Assembly: GCA_021740785.1 (NCBI GenBank)
Contig: JAIOZI010000025.1
Span: 1-61,572, forward strand
Direction of reading: 5' to 3'
From: Melioribacteraceae bacterium
GTDB taxonomy: Bacteria; Bacteroidota; Ignavibacteria; Ignavibacteriales; Melioribacteraceae
DNA length: 61,572 nucleotides
In this document: one piece after another, positions 26,188 through 35,550 of the stretch
Numbering within the stretch: the stretch's first letter is position 1
How the letters are laid out: the number at the start of each line of letters is the position of its first letter
The notes under the pieces: model-generated
What the model saw: only the letters and a program-made list of their open reading frames with translations
Told to the model about the DNA's origin: nothing
Database searches by the model: none
Program-made: the position numbers and the translations under genes

Positions 26188-27378
26188 ATGAAAAAATTAT
26201 ACATACTTGTTTTGATAATACTTGTTTCCTGTCAAACAAAAGAATCGACGGAGGAAATGAGTAAGGCAATTACAAAAGAATATGCGAAAGAGCTTGCACA
26301 TAAATTTTTGCTGGTCGATACACATGTCGATCTCCCTTACAGAATGCGTGACAATTTTGAAGATATTTCTCAATTAACTAAAGAGGGACACACCGATTAT
26401 CCAAGAATGATTGAAGGTGGATTGAATGCCCCGTTCATGTCGATTTACATTCCAGCATCGTATCAAAAATCCGGCAGAGCAAAATTACTCGCTGATACTT
26501 TGATTAATATGGTTGAAGGATTTGAAGAACGATGGTCTAATAAATTTAAAATTGCAAAAACCACATCAGATGTTCGAAAGAATTTTGCGGATGGAATCAT
26601 CTCTCTACCGATGGGAATTGAAAACGGTGCTGCAATTGAAGACGACTTATCAAATCTTAAGCATTTCTACGACCGCGGCATTCGTTACATCACTCTTACA
26701 CATTCGAAAAATAATTTGATCGGGGGCTCGTCTTATGATACCGAACGCACATGGGACGGCTTAACCGAATATGGTGAAGAGGTAATCAAAGAAATGAACC
26801 GCCTCGGAATTATGGTCGATGTATCACACGTTTCCGACAGCACGTTTTGGGATATCATGAATGTAACTGGGGCGCCTCCGATTGCTTCACATTCATCATG
26901 CAGACATTTTACACCCGGTATGGAACGCAACATGAGTGATGAAATGATAAAAGCTCTTGCAGAAAAAGACGGAGTTATTATGATTAACTTCGGTTCCTAT
27001 TTTCTTAATTCGGATTTTCAAAAAAAGATGGATGGAGCTTGGGATTATTTGAGTAAAAATAACATTAAGGGTGAAGAAAGAATTGAGTGGCTGGAGAATT
27101 ATAAAAAGGAAAATCAAGTTAAGGAAATTGATATAAAAGAGGTCGCTGCTCATATTAAACATGTTGTTAATTTGGTTGGGATTGAGCATGTAGGTTTAGG
27201 CTCCGATTTCGACGGCGTGGGTGATCTGCCTGCCGGTTTGACTGACGTTTCGATGTATCCCAACTTAATATTTGAACTGCTGAAAAAGGGATTCAGTGAA
27301 AATGATATTCAAAAAATCTGCTCGGGGAATATTATGCGCGTGTGGCGAGAGACAGAAAAATTTGCATCACAATATTGA
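26188..27378 (+). CDS. M19 membrane dipeptidase lipoprotein
   Basis: About 396 residues from the ATG at 26188, which has GAGGTG before it; 14 codons further upstream are open but unlikely. The lipobox is LILVSCQT. Metal and active-site motifs of renal-dipeptidase-type M19 enzymes are present: LLVDTHVDLPYR, PMGIENG, TLTHSKNN, VDVSHVSD, ASHSSCRHF and GLGSDFDGV. It should hydrolyse dipeptides, perhaps with D-residues, at the membrane. It lies about 100 bases downstream of the M1 peptidase gene. Confidence 0.92.
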   Translation: MKKLYILVLIILVSCQTKESTEEMSKAITKEYAKELAHKFLLVDTHVDLPYRMRDNFEDISQLTKEGHTDYPRMIEGGLNAPFMSIYIPASYQKSGRAKLLADTLINMVEGFEERWSNKFKIAKTTSDVRKNFADGIISLPMGIENGAAIEDDLSNLKHFYDRGIRYITLTHSKNNLIGGSSYDTERTWDGLTEYGEEVIKEMNRLGIMVDVSHVSDSTFWDIMNVTGAPPIASHSSCRHFTPGMERNMSDEMIKALAEKDGVIMINFGSYFLNSDFQKKMDGAWDYLSKNNIKGEERIEWLENYKKENQVKEIDIKEVAAHIKHVVNLVGIEHVGLGSDFDGVGDLPAGLTDVSMYPNLIFELLKKGFSENDIQKICSGNIMRVWRETEKFASQY

Positions 27379-27456
27379 ACCGGTTGGCAAATTGATTGTT
27401 TGATTAATAACTTTGTGTTTGTAATCGTAAACTGAAAAAATATTTATGGGAAAATT

Positions 27457-27726
27457 TTGATTCTAGATAAGAGTAGTAAAAAACGTCCGGAAATAGAATA
27501 TCCGTGCGAATGGAAATTTAAATTAATCGGGGATAATGTTAACGGAATTGTTCAAGCGGCAGAAGATGCGGCAAAAGATCACGAATTTGATTTGACCGCT
27601 TCAAACATCAGCAGGAAAGGAAATTATTTTAGTCTGAATTTAGTTGTAATCGTTCAAAGTGAAACCGATAGAAATCTTATTTACGAAAAACTCAACGAAC
27701 ATGTGAATATTAAGCTTGTCATTTGA
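27457..27726 (+). CDS. DUF493 (YbeD-like) family protein
   Basis: This 89-residue small ferredoxin-like-fold protein has the DUF493 pattern: YPCEWKFKLIG near residue 15, a central helix, then SRKGNYFSLNLVVIVQSE and a helix ending in a VKLVI-like strand. The start is TTG (MILDK) with GGGA upstream. An ATG ten bases earlier is out of frame. The function of the family is unknown. It is the last core gene before the restriction-modification pair. Confidence 0.85.
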   Translation: MILDKSSKKRPEIEYPCEWKFKLIGDNVNGIVQAAEDAAKDHEFDLTASNISRKGNYFSLNLVVIVQSETDRNLIYEKLNEHVNIKLVI

Positions 27727-27785
27727 ATATCTATTTGTTTTCTCCCATTAATTGGGGTAATTATCATTACTTTTAAATACGGCTT

Positions 27786-28646
27786 CTATATAGCTAGATC
27801 AAAAGGTAAATCACTTATATCTCTAAGTCGTCTTCCTTCAACTAGTGTGTTAAGCATATCTAATTGGCTTTCATCTTTTAGTATTTTTATTGCTTCAATA
27901 AGTTCATAGAGAGCAAAATGATAGACGCAATCGATATCACCTGTTCCGAGAGCTAAACTGGCAACTCTAGTTGTCGTAGGCTCTGCAGTTACAGCAACAA
28001 TATGAGGAAGTTTTCCCTTTCTATTTCTTATTAAATTCAACGCCTCAGTTCTTGTATTCTGACCGCGATCGCTTCTTAATGTCCATTTACATGAGATGCT
28101 GGCATGTAAAATAGGGATAGGTTTAATTGAATTACTCGCTCTTATCGGGGTATGCCTAGCTGTAAAATCTTTTGGATGAATAATAACTTTTTTACGATTA
28201 AACTCAGCGTCAGAAATGGGCGCACGACTGATGACAATGTCTGGACTTATAAGGTAGTCTTGACCTAACGTGGATGCCAACGCTTTATTTTTCTTAACAA
28301 AAGCATCAATGCTTGCTAAGTCGCGATATTGATCAAATTCCGAAATTTTAATATTTGTCGAATATTTCCACTTACCAGGTCTAATATGTTGAAGTAATTT
28401 AAAGGATTGTTCCAAGTAATCCTTTGTTAATTGTTCAAAAATATTACCGGCTTGTTGACCTGAAATGTCACCATAAATAGGCGCTTCTGTAAGTATCTTT
28501 GTAATTTCCCATGCTAATCTAACACTTATTTTACTATCCCCATCCGCATTATTTGGATAGTTGCCCTTCTTAGAATTCTTACGAATTCTTAATAATTCTT
28601 TGCAAATATTCTTGTGGTACTTGTTTCTTAATTTCAACAACGACAT
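27786..28646 (-). CDS. Type II restriction endonuclease, NgoMIV-like
   Basis: The 286-residue protein resembles NgoMIV/SgrAI-type enzymes. PDIVISR near residue 136 supplies the first acid, and SCKWTLRSDRGQNTRTEA near residue 185 is the diagnostic (S/C)-C-K block followed by the R-S-D-R recognition stretch. IVAVTAEPTT and GTGDIDCVYHFAL follow. NgoMIV cuts GCCGGC; this target is inferred for the present enzyme from motif similarity only. The methyltransferase gene is 11 bases upstream on the same strand, giving a complete restriction-modification pair. GCCGGC occurs in the window (for example 11943, 13046, 17584), so the sites are not avoided. Confidence 0.8.
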   Translation of the reverse strand: MSLLKLRNKYHKNICKELLRIRKNSKKGNYPNNADGDSKISVRLAWEITKILTEAPIYGDISGQQAGNIFEQLTKDYLEQSFKLLQHIRPGKWKYSTNIKISEFDQYRDLASIDAFVKKNKALASTLGQDYLISPDIVISRAPISDAEFNRKKVIIHPKDFTARHTPIRASNSIKPIPILHASISCKWTLRSDRGQNTRTEALNLIRNRKGKLPHIVAVTAEPTTTRVASLALGTGDIDCVYHFALYELIEAIKILKDESQLDMLNTLVEGRRLRDISDLPFDLAI

Positions 28647-28657
28647 AAATTATCCTG

Positions 28658-30028
28658 CTATTTTTTATAAAACCCAATAACAAATTCTTTATCCATTCGT
28701 TTTTGTATTTGAGATGTTTCAGTGCCTGTCTTACTTGTTGGAAGCATTCTCCTGTTTCTATCGATTGTTCTTACGCCAATCTTAGGGACGATAAAGCCAA
28801 TATTTTCACCAATTGCCTTCAAGCAATGATGAGTTTCAGAAGAAATACCATTAAAAATTGAATTGCCAACGACAACAATAGCTGCTTTCATAGGTTTAAG
28901 CACTCTATACATTTCTCTCAATGAACGAGTCATTTCCGAATAATAACGATGTAAAACGAGCGCCTTTTTAGAATTTATCAAGGCAATATTATTAATGATA
29001 GATTGTGCATATTCAGGGAGCGGTTCAAAATTAATTTTTGATATTGAATCTCCACCAATGCATATTGAGCGCTTTTCCTTTAATTCTTCAAGGCGATAGT
29101 CAAACCATAATAAAGAAAATTTATGCGCTCGCATATAGTCAATTGCATTTGAAGCATAAGGCGGAGAAGTTATAATTAAATCGACATAATTATCAGGTAA
29201 AGGAAGATTTTGCGAGTCGGCATATTCAATTTGTGCCTTATCATAGATTTGCTCGGTTACAATCTCAATATTGGTGAAAAACTTCTTTTTAAATTCACTT
29301 ATGGGAGATCTAAATCTTTTTGATAAGATATGATGACGAGGATTTTCTTCATATTTACCAAAATCAAAAAGAATTTCCGAATTAGAATTAAACGCTTTTT
29401 TTGCGCGGTGAGGTCGTGTGTGGGCTAAATCTAGGGCAAGCGAAACGCCGCCCGATTTTGTGATTATGATTGATGAAAAAATAACATTAAAAAATGTCTG
29501 ATATTTTCTGTTCTCTATTTCTGAAATTGGAATTAAAAGAGAAATCAATTCGCTGATTGATTCTTCAGTAAACCAGAATTTTAAGAATTCTTTTTTTTCA
29601 GGTTCGAAAGCAGAAAAATAATTTGAAAGCAGGCTACTTTTACCTAACAATAAAGTTGCTTCATTTAAAATGTTATTAAAAATGTCATATAAATGTTTTT
29701 TATTATAGGATGATGTTTTGACTTCAGAAATCATTAAAGCTAAGGGGTCAATATCATAGCCGATTCCTATTCTCTTATTGAGTATACTTTCTAAAATTGT
29801 TGTTCCAGAACCAGCCATCGGATCCAATATAATTTCATGAGCCTTAGATAACTCCAAAATAAATTTACGCGGCAATTGAGGTGGAAATTTGGCAGGGAAT
29901 GAATGAAAATTATGAGACCCGTAATTGCTTTTTTTATTATGAAAGTCCAGGTCGCCTTCTAAAACCTTAACCAACTTTCTTAAATATTCATCATTTCTAA
30001 TATTTGTTTTTCTCGTTATATTTTCCAT
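28658..30028 (-). CDS. DNA amino-methyltransferase (N4-cytosine or N6-adenine)
   Basis: The 456-residue protein has the SAM motif LDPMAGSGTT near residue 68 and the catalytic TSPPYASNAIDYMRAHKF near residue 287. It also has a final region with LKPMKAAIVVVGNS and GVRTIDRNRRMLP. SPPY is typical of N4-cytosine enzymes. It should protect the sites cut by the enzyme encoded directly downstream. M.NgoMIV is a C5-cytosine enzyme, so this pairing differs from the classical system. An N-terminal NYGSHNFHSFPAKFPPQ segment is typical of its subgroup. Confidence 0.85.
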   Translation of the reverse strand: MENITRKTNIRNDEYLRKLVKVLEGDLDFHNKKSNYGSHNFHSFPAKFPPQLPRKFILELSKAHEIILDPMAGSGTTILESILNKRIGIGYDIDPLALMISEVKTSSYNKKHLYDIFNNILNEATLLLGKSSLLSNYFSAFEPEKKEFLKFWFTEESISELISLLIPISEIENRKYQTFFNVIFSSIIITKSGGVSLALDLAHTRPHRAKKAFNSNSEILFDFGKYEENPRHHILSKRFRSPISEFKKKFFTNIEIVTEQIYDKAQIEYADSQNLPLPDNYVDLIITSPPYASNAIDYMRAHKFSLLWFDYRLEELKEKRSICIGGDSISKINFEPLPEYAQSIINNIALINSKKALVLHRYYSEMTRSLREMYRVLKPMKAAIVVVGNSIFNGISSETHHCLKAIGENIGFIVPKIGVRTIDRNRRMLPTSKTGTETSQIQKRMDKEFVIGFYKK

Positions 30029-30127
30029 TGGGTATAAAGCTATGGTTTTGCAAACAGCACAAAGATTGGATTTGGATAATAAAAGATAATATTATGTTCC
30101 AATAATGTGGTTAATTTTAACAATATA

Positions 30128-30361
30128 TCAAACAATTATTTTTTTAACCATTCCCTCCAATCCGTTTAGTTTTATTTCGTAAACGGACTGCATCATACGA
30201 CCAAGCTCTCCTTCGGGGAATCCTTTGTTATTATACCATACCAAATAATATTCCGGGAGATCAATTAAATAACGCCCGGCATATTTACCGTACGGCATTT
30301 TAGTATGCAGCAATTTCTTCAAAAAATCTCTTTGGGCGGATAAATCCATATCAGTCTTCAC
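30128..30361 (-). CDS. DUF3820 family protein
   Basis: This 77-residue protein has the DUF3820 core MPYGKYAGRYLIDLPEYYLVW and GFPEGELGRMMQ. The family is small and cytoplasmic, sometimes labelled quorum-sensing-regulated virulence factor; its real function is unsettled. It follows the next small gene by 20 bases, so the two are probably cotranscribed. Confidence 0.88.
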   Translation of the reverse strand: MKTDMDLSAQRDFLKKLLHTKMPYGKYAGRYLIDLPEYYLVWYNNKGFPEGELGRMMQSVYEIKLNGLEGMVKKIIV

Positions 30362-30381
30362 TCACGAAGAATTCACAAAAA

Positions 30382-30636
30382 TTAAACATTCAGCTCAACC
30401 AGTTTGGATGAAACTCCTTGAATTAATTCAACCTTTCTCGCTAACTCTTCTTTTTGTTCCCTTTCCCCGTGCAGTTCAAGTATAAGCAATCCTTCATCGG
30501 AACAATTATCAAGCACACCGTCATGAATACCTAATCTCGTCTTAATAATACATCCCCAGCCTGTAAGTATTTGCTGTACCTTAACAGCGGCATCCTTTCT
30601 GTTGCCGATCAAAATTAGTAATATTGATTTTGACAT
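30382..30636 (-). CDS. Small ACT-like protein (TM1266 family-like)
   Basis: This 84-residue protein has a beta-alpha-beta-beta-alpha-beta pattern. It resembles the putative regulators of the iron-only hydrogenase system (TM1266 type): ILLILIGNRKDAAVKVQQIL, then RLGIHDGV and LLILELHG strands. No hydrogenase gene is in the window. Likely a small ligand-sensing protein. First of a two-gene operon with DUF3820. Confidence 0.6.
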   Translation of the reverse strand: MSKSILLILIGNRKDAAVKVQQILTGWGCIIKTRLGIHDGVLDNCSDEGLLILELHGEREQKEELARKVELIQGVSSKLVELNV

Positions 30637-30817
30637 AATCGCTCACCGTTTTTGAATTATCGATTTATAAATCTAATTAACCCGTATAAATATATCAATT
30701 ATATCACCGCCGAACTTCTTTCTTAATCTTTAATCGACAGTAAATTTTTGACTTTCACTAATTATTTATTGATATACCAAAACCATTTTAGCATTTTTGA
30801 AATAAAGAGGAGCATTT

Positions 30818-31411
30818 ATGAAGATTGCCAAAGGTCCGCACGGTTTCACAATTTTAATTCTCACTATACTTTCGGGTATGGGTTCGTTTATCTCTCTATT
30901 GTTTTTGACAATTATCATGTTTAATCTCATCTCCCCCGGCTCGATATCACCTAACATTGATTTACCTGTCAGCTTTTCTGTTGAAACTGTTGGATTACTA
31001 AACGCAGATGAGGCTGAAAGCATTAAGTCAAAAATTAATGAAGCAACTGGTTCTCTGTCACTCGAAAAACCGATGCCTGAATTGGTTGTTTTATCTTCGA
31101 TGATCTCATTAAGCTGGGTTGCTCTTTTTACCTATGTTATGTTTATACTAAGGAAGTTATTCCAATCGGCGAACGATGGAAATCCTTTCACAATACAAAA
31201 CGGTAAGAGAATAAAAATACTGGCATTTACCGTGTTCATTGTCGCAATTGTAATTTCATTTTTTGTGTATGCTTCAAATTCATTTTTACTTAATCACCTG
31301 GAAATAGAAGCGGTGACGGTTTCAACAAATTTTAATCTTAATATTGAGCTGATTCTATTGGGTTTTGTATTACTTGCGATTTCGGAATTGTTTAAACTAA
31401 AATCCGCTTAA
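30818..31411 (+). CDS. DUF2975 membrane protein
   Basis: This 197-residue protein has four membrane segments (about 10-35, 90-112, 130-152, 172-192). The GNPFTIQNGKRIKILAF segment after the second span and the final LAISELFKL are the hallmarks of DUF2975. A GGAG-type ribosome binding site lies before ATG. Members often sit next to small XRE regulators; here a small Cys-rich protein follows instead. Function unknown. Confidence 0.82.
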   Translation: MKIAKGPHGFTILILTILSGMGSFISLLFLTIIMFNLISPGSISPNIDLPVSFSVETVGLLNADEAESIKSKINEATGSLSLEKPMPELVVLSSMISLSWVALFTYVMFILRKLFQSANDGNPFTIQNGKRIKILAFTVFIVAIVISFFVYASNSFLLNHLEIEAVTVSTNFNLNIELILLGFVLLAISELFKLKSA

Positions 31412-31448
31412 GCAAAGAACTTATTTTGGAAATAAAAAGGAGTAGAAA

Positions 31449-31628
31449 ATGATCAAATATGAAGAGACTTCAACCGAAAAACCAAAATGCCCGCATTGTG
31501 AAAAAGAAATAACTAAAATTCTTTCACACCAGGTTGAGAGCACATTCGGAAAACGCTATGTTTATTTTTGTGAAGTTTGTAAAAAAGTACTGGGCGTTTC
31601 GCATCGAAAAGGATTTTGGATGGGATAA
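31449..31628 (+). CDS. Small zinc-ribbon protein
   Basis: This 59-residue protein has two CxxC pairs, KCPHCEK near residue 14 and FCEVCKK near residue 41, about 24 residues apart, typical of a zinc ribbon. AAGGAG stands before ATG at a good distance. It lies 37 bases after the DUF2975 gene and 58 before the serine hydrolase gene, all on the plus strand. I cannot assign a partner; a nucleic-acid or protein-binding knuckle is likely. Confidence 0.7.
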   Translation: MIKYEETSTEKPKCPHCEKEITKILSHQVESTFGKRYVYFCEVCKKVLGVSHRKGFWMG

Positions 31629-31686
31629 CCCGTAACTTTTTTATTCTACACTCCGTCTAAAATTCGAAACAAAAAAAGGAGATTTT

Positions 31687-33435
31687 ATGAATATATTTTT
31701 CAGAAGTAATGTAATTCTTAGAGTAGTATTTTTCATTTTCTTTATTTCAACTGCCGCCGCCTGCCTTTATGCTCAATCAAAATCAGGACAAATTGATATG
31801 CTTATGAATCAGTACCTGGAATACGAGCTTTTCAACGGTTCTGTTTTGGCTGCAGATGAAGACGGAGTTATTTTCAAAAAAGGGTACGGCTTTGCCGATA
31901 TGGAGTGGGATATCGAAAATACTGCTGATACAAAATTCAGACTCGGATCAATAACCAAACAGTTTACCGCGGTACTTATTTTGAAATTGGTGGATGAAGG
32001 AAAATTAAAGTTAGATGGTGCTCTTTCGGAATATCTTCCTTATTACAGAAAAGATACCGGCGAAAAAATTACTATTCATCAATTATTGAATCATACTTCA
32101 GGAATTCCAAGTTATACAAGTCAGCCCGATTTTTTCCGAGATGTAAGCAGGAAGTATTACGCACCGAAAGATTTTGTGGTTGAGTATTGCAGCGGAGACC
32201 TGGAATTTGATCCGGGCAGCGCATGGAGCTACAATAACTCGGGATATTTTATACTCGGTGCAATTATCGAAGAGGTTACAGGTAAAAGTTACGAAGATTA
32301 CCTGCACGAAATAATCTTTAATCCGCTTGGAATGAAAAACTCCGGTTATGATCATCATTCAACAATACTGCCAAAAAGAGCCGAGGGTTATGAAAAATCT
32401 TTCACTGGATTTCGCAACGCTGACTTCCTGGATATGTCGCTCCCCTATGCGGCAGGATCATTATATTCAACGGTAGAAGATCTCTTCATTTGGGACAGGA
32501 ATCTTTACGAAAACAACCTTATATCAAGCGAACTAAAAGAGAAGATGTTTACCCCGACGATGAATAACTACGGTTATGGTTTCGCAATTTATAAATACGG
32601 ATTGAGGAACGGTGATTCTCTTAATATTATTAGTCATGGCGGCGGAATAAACGGTTTTAATACTTTGATCTTTCGTGCAGTTGATAAAAAGCAATTGGTT
32701 GTTCTGCTCAATAATACAGGCGGAACAATGCTTAACAATATGGCTCAGGAAATTATTCATATTATTAACGGTCTTGATTACAACAAACCTAAACGTCCTT
32801 TCAGTGATTTCCTATCCGATTACATCATTGAAAACGGCGCAGAAGATGCAGAAAAAGTTTATGATGAAATAAAAAATGATGGCTCAAATCTTTATTCATT
32901 CAATGAAAATCAATTAAATAACCTGGGCTACTTTTTTCTTCGCGACGGAAAAATTGACGAAGCCCTTGCAGTCTTCGGTATTAACATTAAAGAATACCCC
33001 GAATCATTCAATGTTTACGATAGTATGGGCGAGGCTTATTTAGAGAAAGGGGAAAATGAAAAAGCAATTGAGTATTACAAAAAATCTTTGGATATAAATC
33101 CGAGAAGTCAGAGCGGAATTGATGCTCTTAAAAACCTCGGAGTGGAAGTCGACAAACCCGAAGATGTTGAAGTGCCAACAGAAATATTGGATGAATATCT
33201 TGGGAAATACGAGATGACACCTCAATTCGTAATCACAATAACCAGAGACGGGCAACAGTTAAAAGCACAGGCAACCAATCAACCTGTATTTGATATTTAC
33301 CCTGAAAGTGAAACCAAGTTTTATTTTACAGTTGTTGATGCAGTCATTGAATTCATTCGTAATAATGAAGGAAAAGTTGTTAGTCTGCTGCTTACTCAAA
33401 ACGGACAAAAAATGCCGGCTATTAAAGTTGAATAA
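31687..33435 (+). CDS. Serine hydrolase (beta-lactamase class C family) with TPR
   Basis: The 582-residue protein has a signal peptide ending near ACLYAQ. The catalytic domain (about 30-370) shows the SITK nucleophile motif near residue 83, YNNSGY as the YxN motif near 167, and HGGGINGF for the third motif near 318. Two TPR-like helical repeats (about 405-480) follow, then a C-terminal DUF3471-like beta domain. Such proteins are D-aminopeptidases, esterases or penicillin-binding relatives of the periplasm. The substrate is unknown. The DinB gene follows after 15 bases. Confidence 0.9.
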   Translation: MNIFFRSNVILRVVFFIFFISTAAACLYAQSKSGQIDMLMNQYLEYELFNGSVLAADEDGVIFKKGYGFADMEWDIENTADTKFRLGSITKQFTAVLILKLVDEGKLKLDGALSEYLPYYRKDTGEKITIHQLLNHTSGIPSYTSQPDFFRDVSRKYYAPKDFVVEYCSGDLEFDPGSAWSYNNSGYFILGAIIEEVTGKSYEDYLHEIIFNPLGMKNSGYDHHSTILPKRAEGYEKSFTGFRNADFLDMSLPYAAGSLYSTVEDLFIWDRNLYENNLISSELKEKMFTPTMNNYGYGFAIYKYGLRNGDSLNIISHGGGINGFNTLIFRAVDKKQLVVLLNNTGGTMLNNMAQEIIHIINGLDYNKPKRPFSDFLSDYIIENGAEDAEKVYDEIKNDGSNLYSFNENQLNNLGYFFLRDGKIDEALAVFGINIKEYPESFNVYDSMGEAYLEKGENEKAIEYYKKSLDINPRSQSGIDALKNLGVEVDKPEDVEVPTEILDEYLGKYEMTPQFVITITRDGQQLKAQATNQPVFDIYPESETKFYFTVVDAVIEFIRNNEGKVVSLLLTQNGQKMPAIKVE

Positions 33436-33450
33436 ATAGAGGGAGATTAA

Positions 33451-33999
33451 ATGAGAGAACAGCTAAAATATTTTTATAATCAATTTGAGGAAATTGAAAA
33501 ACGTGCGGAAGAAATAATTGATAATCTTTCAGATGGACAATTAAACATGAAGCCGTCGCCGGATAGATGGTCTATACTGCAGCAGATCAACCACATTGCA
33601 GTATCCACCGAAGTCTATTTGGAAAAAATCAATTCACCGGTTAAGATTGTAAATCTCTCCAATAAATCAGACTCTGAGTATCGACCCGGTTTACTTGGTA
33701 AATATTTTGTAAAATTACTTGAGCCGCCGGTAAAAAAGCGGCTCAAAACATTTCCGATTTTTAAACCTAAAAACGAATTAACCGGCAAACTGGTAATGAA
33801 CGATTTTATCGCAGTTAACGAAAAAATAAAGAACACTATTACCGGGATGGAAAACATTGATCTGAACAAATCCAAAATCATGAATCCGCTTATCAAATTT
33901 ATTAAGTGGCGGTTGGGTGATGCTTTTCAGATTTGTGCAGCCCATTCACGCAGGCATTTGTGGCTTTCGGAACAAATTAAAAACAGCTTCCGTGAATAA
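33451..33999 (+). CDS. DinB family protein (DinB_2)
   Basis: This 182-residue four-helix-bundle protein has histidines in QINHIA near residue 49 and AAHSRRHLW near 165 placed as in the metal-binding DinB/YfiT family. The RWSILQ segment before the first histidine is typical. It has a GGGAG ribosome binding site and is likely cotranscribed with the serine hydrolase. DinB-type enzymes are often thiol-dependent transferases. Confidence 0.88.
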   Translation: MREQLKYFYNQFEEIEKRAEEIIDNLSDGQLNMKPSPDRWSILQQINHIAVSTEVYLEKINSPVKIVNLSNKSDSEYRPGLLGKYFVKLLEPPVKKRLKTFPIFKPKNELTGKLVMNDFIAVNEKIKNTITGMENIDLNKSKIMNPLIKFIKWRLGDAFQICAAHSRRHLWLSEQIKNSFRE

Positions 34000-34056
34000 T
34001 GCCAATTCCAAAGAGTGCCGAACAATTATAATCAGCCATCTGCACAGTTTTTTAAT

Positions 34057-34272
34057 CCCCAAAAATTCATTGGAAATAAATTTTTTGCCGTTGGTCGCTC
34101 ATAAAATGTTTTATTAAAACATTTTATGTTGCGGGATTTACCCCGACAATTTGTAAGAAAAATATTTTACTCAAATAACGAATTCCAAAATTTCTATATG
34201 GCTAGGTATTTGATATTTCTCAACTTACAAATTGTCGGCACGAAGGGCAGATTTTCCAATGGAAAATCTGGG
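34057..34272 (+). mobile_element. MITE-like repeat, copy C (complete)
   Basis: This copy is 216 bp, the same length as copy B, and differs from it by few bases. It is flanked by TTAAT at 34052-34056 and 34273-34277, so the 5-bp target duplication differs from that of copy B, as expected for independent insertions. The central hairpin AAAATGTTTTA/TAAAACATTTT is perfect here. It fills most of the gap between the convergent DinB and rsgA genes. Confidence 0.88.
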
Positions 34273-34323
34273 TTAATAATTACTTTTCAATGCTCTATGC
34301 CGATCAATTTTCCGTTTTTTAAG

Positions 34324-35400
34324 TTACGTACGCTTGTCGTTTTTATATATCCTTTTTATTTCCTTTGATATTGATTTCCATCTTTTCTTTGTATTTGATG
34401 CAGTGAGAGAATTTTGACGTCTTTCAAGGTATTGCTGTTCTTTTCTCAGTTTCAAGTAATTATTGTAGCTGCTTTCCGGAATTTTCCCGTTATTAACCGC
34501 TTCGATTACTGCGCATCCTGTTTCATGAACATGAGTACAATCCGAAAATTTACAATTAACAGCAAATTCAAAAAAATCATCAAAAGTTTTTTCAATTCCT
34601 TCATCGGCATTCCACAAAGCGAATTCTTTCATACCGGGCGTATCGATTAAAATTCCGCCGTCATTAAGAAAAACCATTTCTCTTTTTGTTGTAGTGTGTT
34701 TTCCTTTGGAATCCTTTTCTCGAATTTCATTCGTCTTAAATTTTTCTTCACCTAATAGAAGATTAATCAACGTAGATTTTCCAACGCCGGAAGATCCGAC
34801 GAATGCAACCGTTTCATATTTCCCGATACTTGATTTCAATTTATCAATACCGATATTGTTCAACGCGCTTACAAAAATCACCGGACATTTTTGATTGATA
34901 ACCTTCAGTTTCTCTTTATATATCATAACATCTTCACATAAATCAGCTTTATTCAATATTATCACGGGTTCGGCTTTCCCTTGCATCACGGCGGTCAAAT
35001 ATCTTTCAAGCCGGTTAATATTGAAATTATCGTCAAGGGATTGAACGATAAAAACCTTATCAACATTTACCGCGATGATTTGTTCGGAAGTTGTTCTATC
35101 AGGTGATTTACGCGACAACTTCGTACGGCGAGGAAGTACAGTATGAATAATTCCTCTTTTTTCAGTCTCAAAAATATTTATTAGAACCCAATCACCAACC
35201 TTGGGTAATTGAGATAAATCTTCCGTTGAATAGAGCAGTTTCCCTGTTAACTCCGCAAGAATTTCACCGTATTCGGTAATTACGGAATAGTTTGTTTTAT
35301 TCTCTATCGCAACGCGTGCGGGAATTAGTTCCCCGTCTTTATGTGTTAAAAAATGCTTGTTAAAAAAATCGTTCCAGCCGAGCTTAATTAATTTATCCAA
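34324..35400 (-). CDS. rsgA: Ribosome small subunit-dependent GTPase A
   Basis: The 358-residue circularly permuted GTPase helps mature the 30S subunit. Order seen: OB-fold (about 28-115), the G4 motif ILNKADL near residue 150, G1 GSSGVGKSTLIN near 202, G3 DTPGMKEF near 255, and the C-terminal zinc cluster with CKFSDCTHVHETGC near 282. Length and motifs are normal. It is transcribed alone, towards MITE copy C. Confidence 0.96.
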   Translation of the reverse strand: MDKLIKLGWNDFFNKHFLTHKDGELIPARVAIENKTNYSVITEYGEILAELTGKLLYSTEDLSQLPKVGDWVLINIFETEKRGIIHTVLPRRTKLSRKSPDRTTSEQIIAVNVDKVFIVQSLDDNFNINRLERYLTAVMQGKAEPVIILNKADLCEDVMIYKEKLKVINQKCPVIFVSALNNIGIDKLKSSIGKYETVAFVGSSGVGKSTLINLLLGEEKFKTNEIREKDSKGKHTTTKREMVFLNDGGILIDTPGMKEFALWNADEGIEKTFDDFFEFAVNCKFSDCTHVHETGCAVIEAVNNGKIPESSYNNYLKLRKEQQYLERRQNSLTASNTKKRWKSISKEIKRIYKNDKRT

Positions 35401-35550
35401 TTCATCATCTCCGTTAGTTAATTAATGTTTGGTTTGGACACACGTTTCCCAGGGATTAATTAATCCTTTGAAAAACGCAATTAAGCAAGCGCTGCAATTA
35501 TCGGACTGCTAATGCGGTATGTTCTCGTAATGTTGATAAACTGCCTAAAT

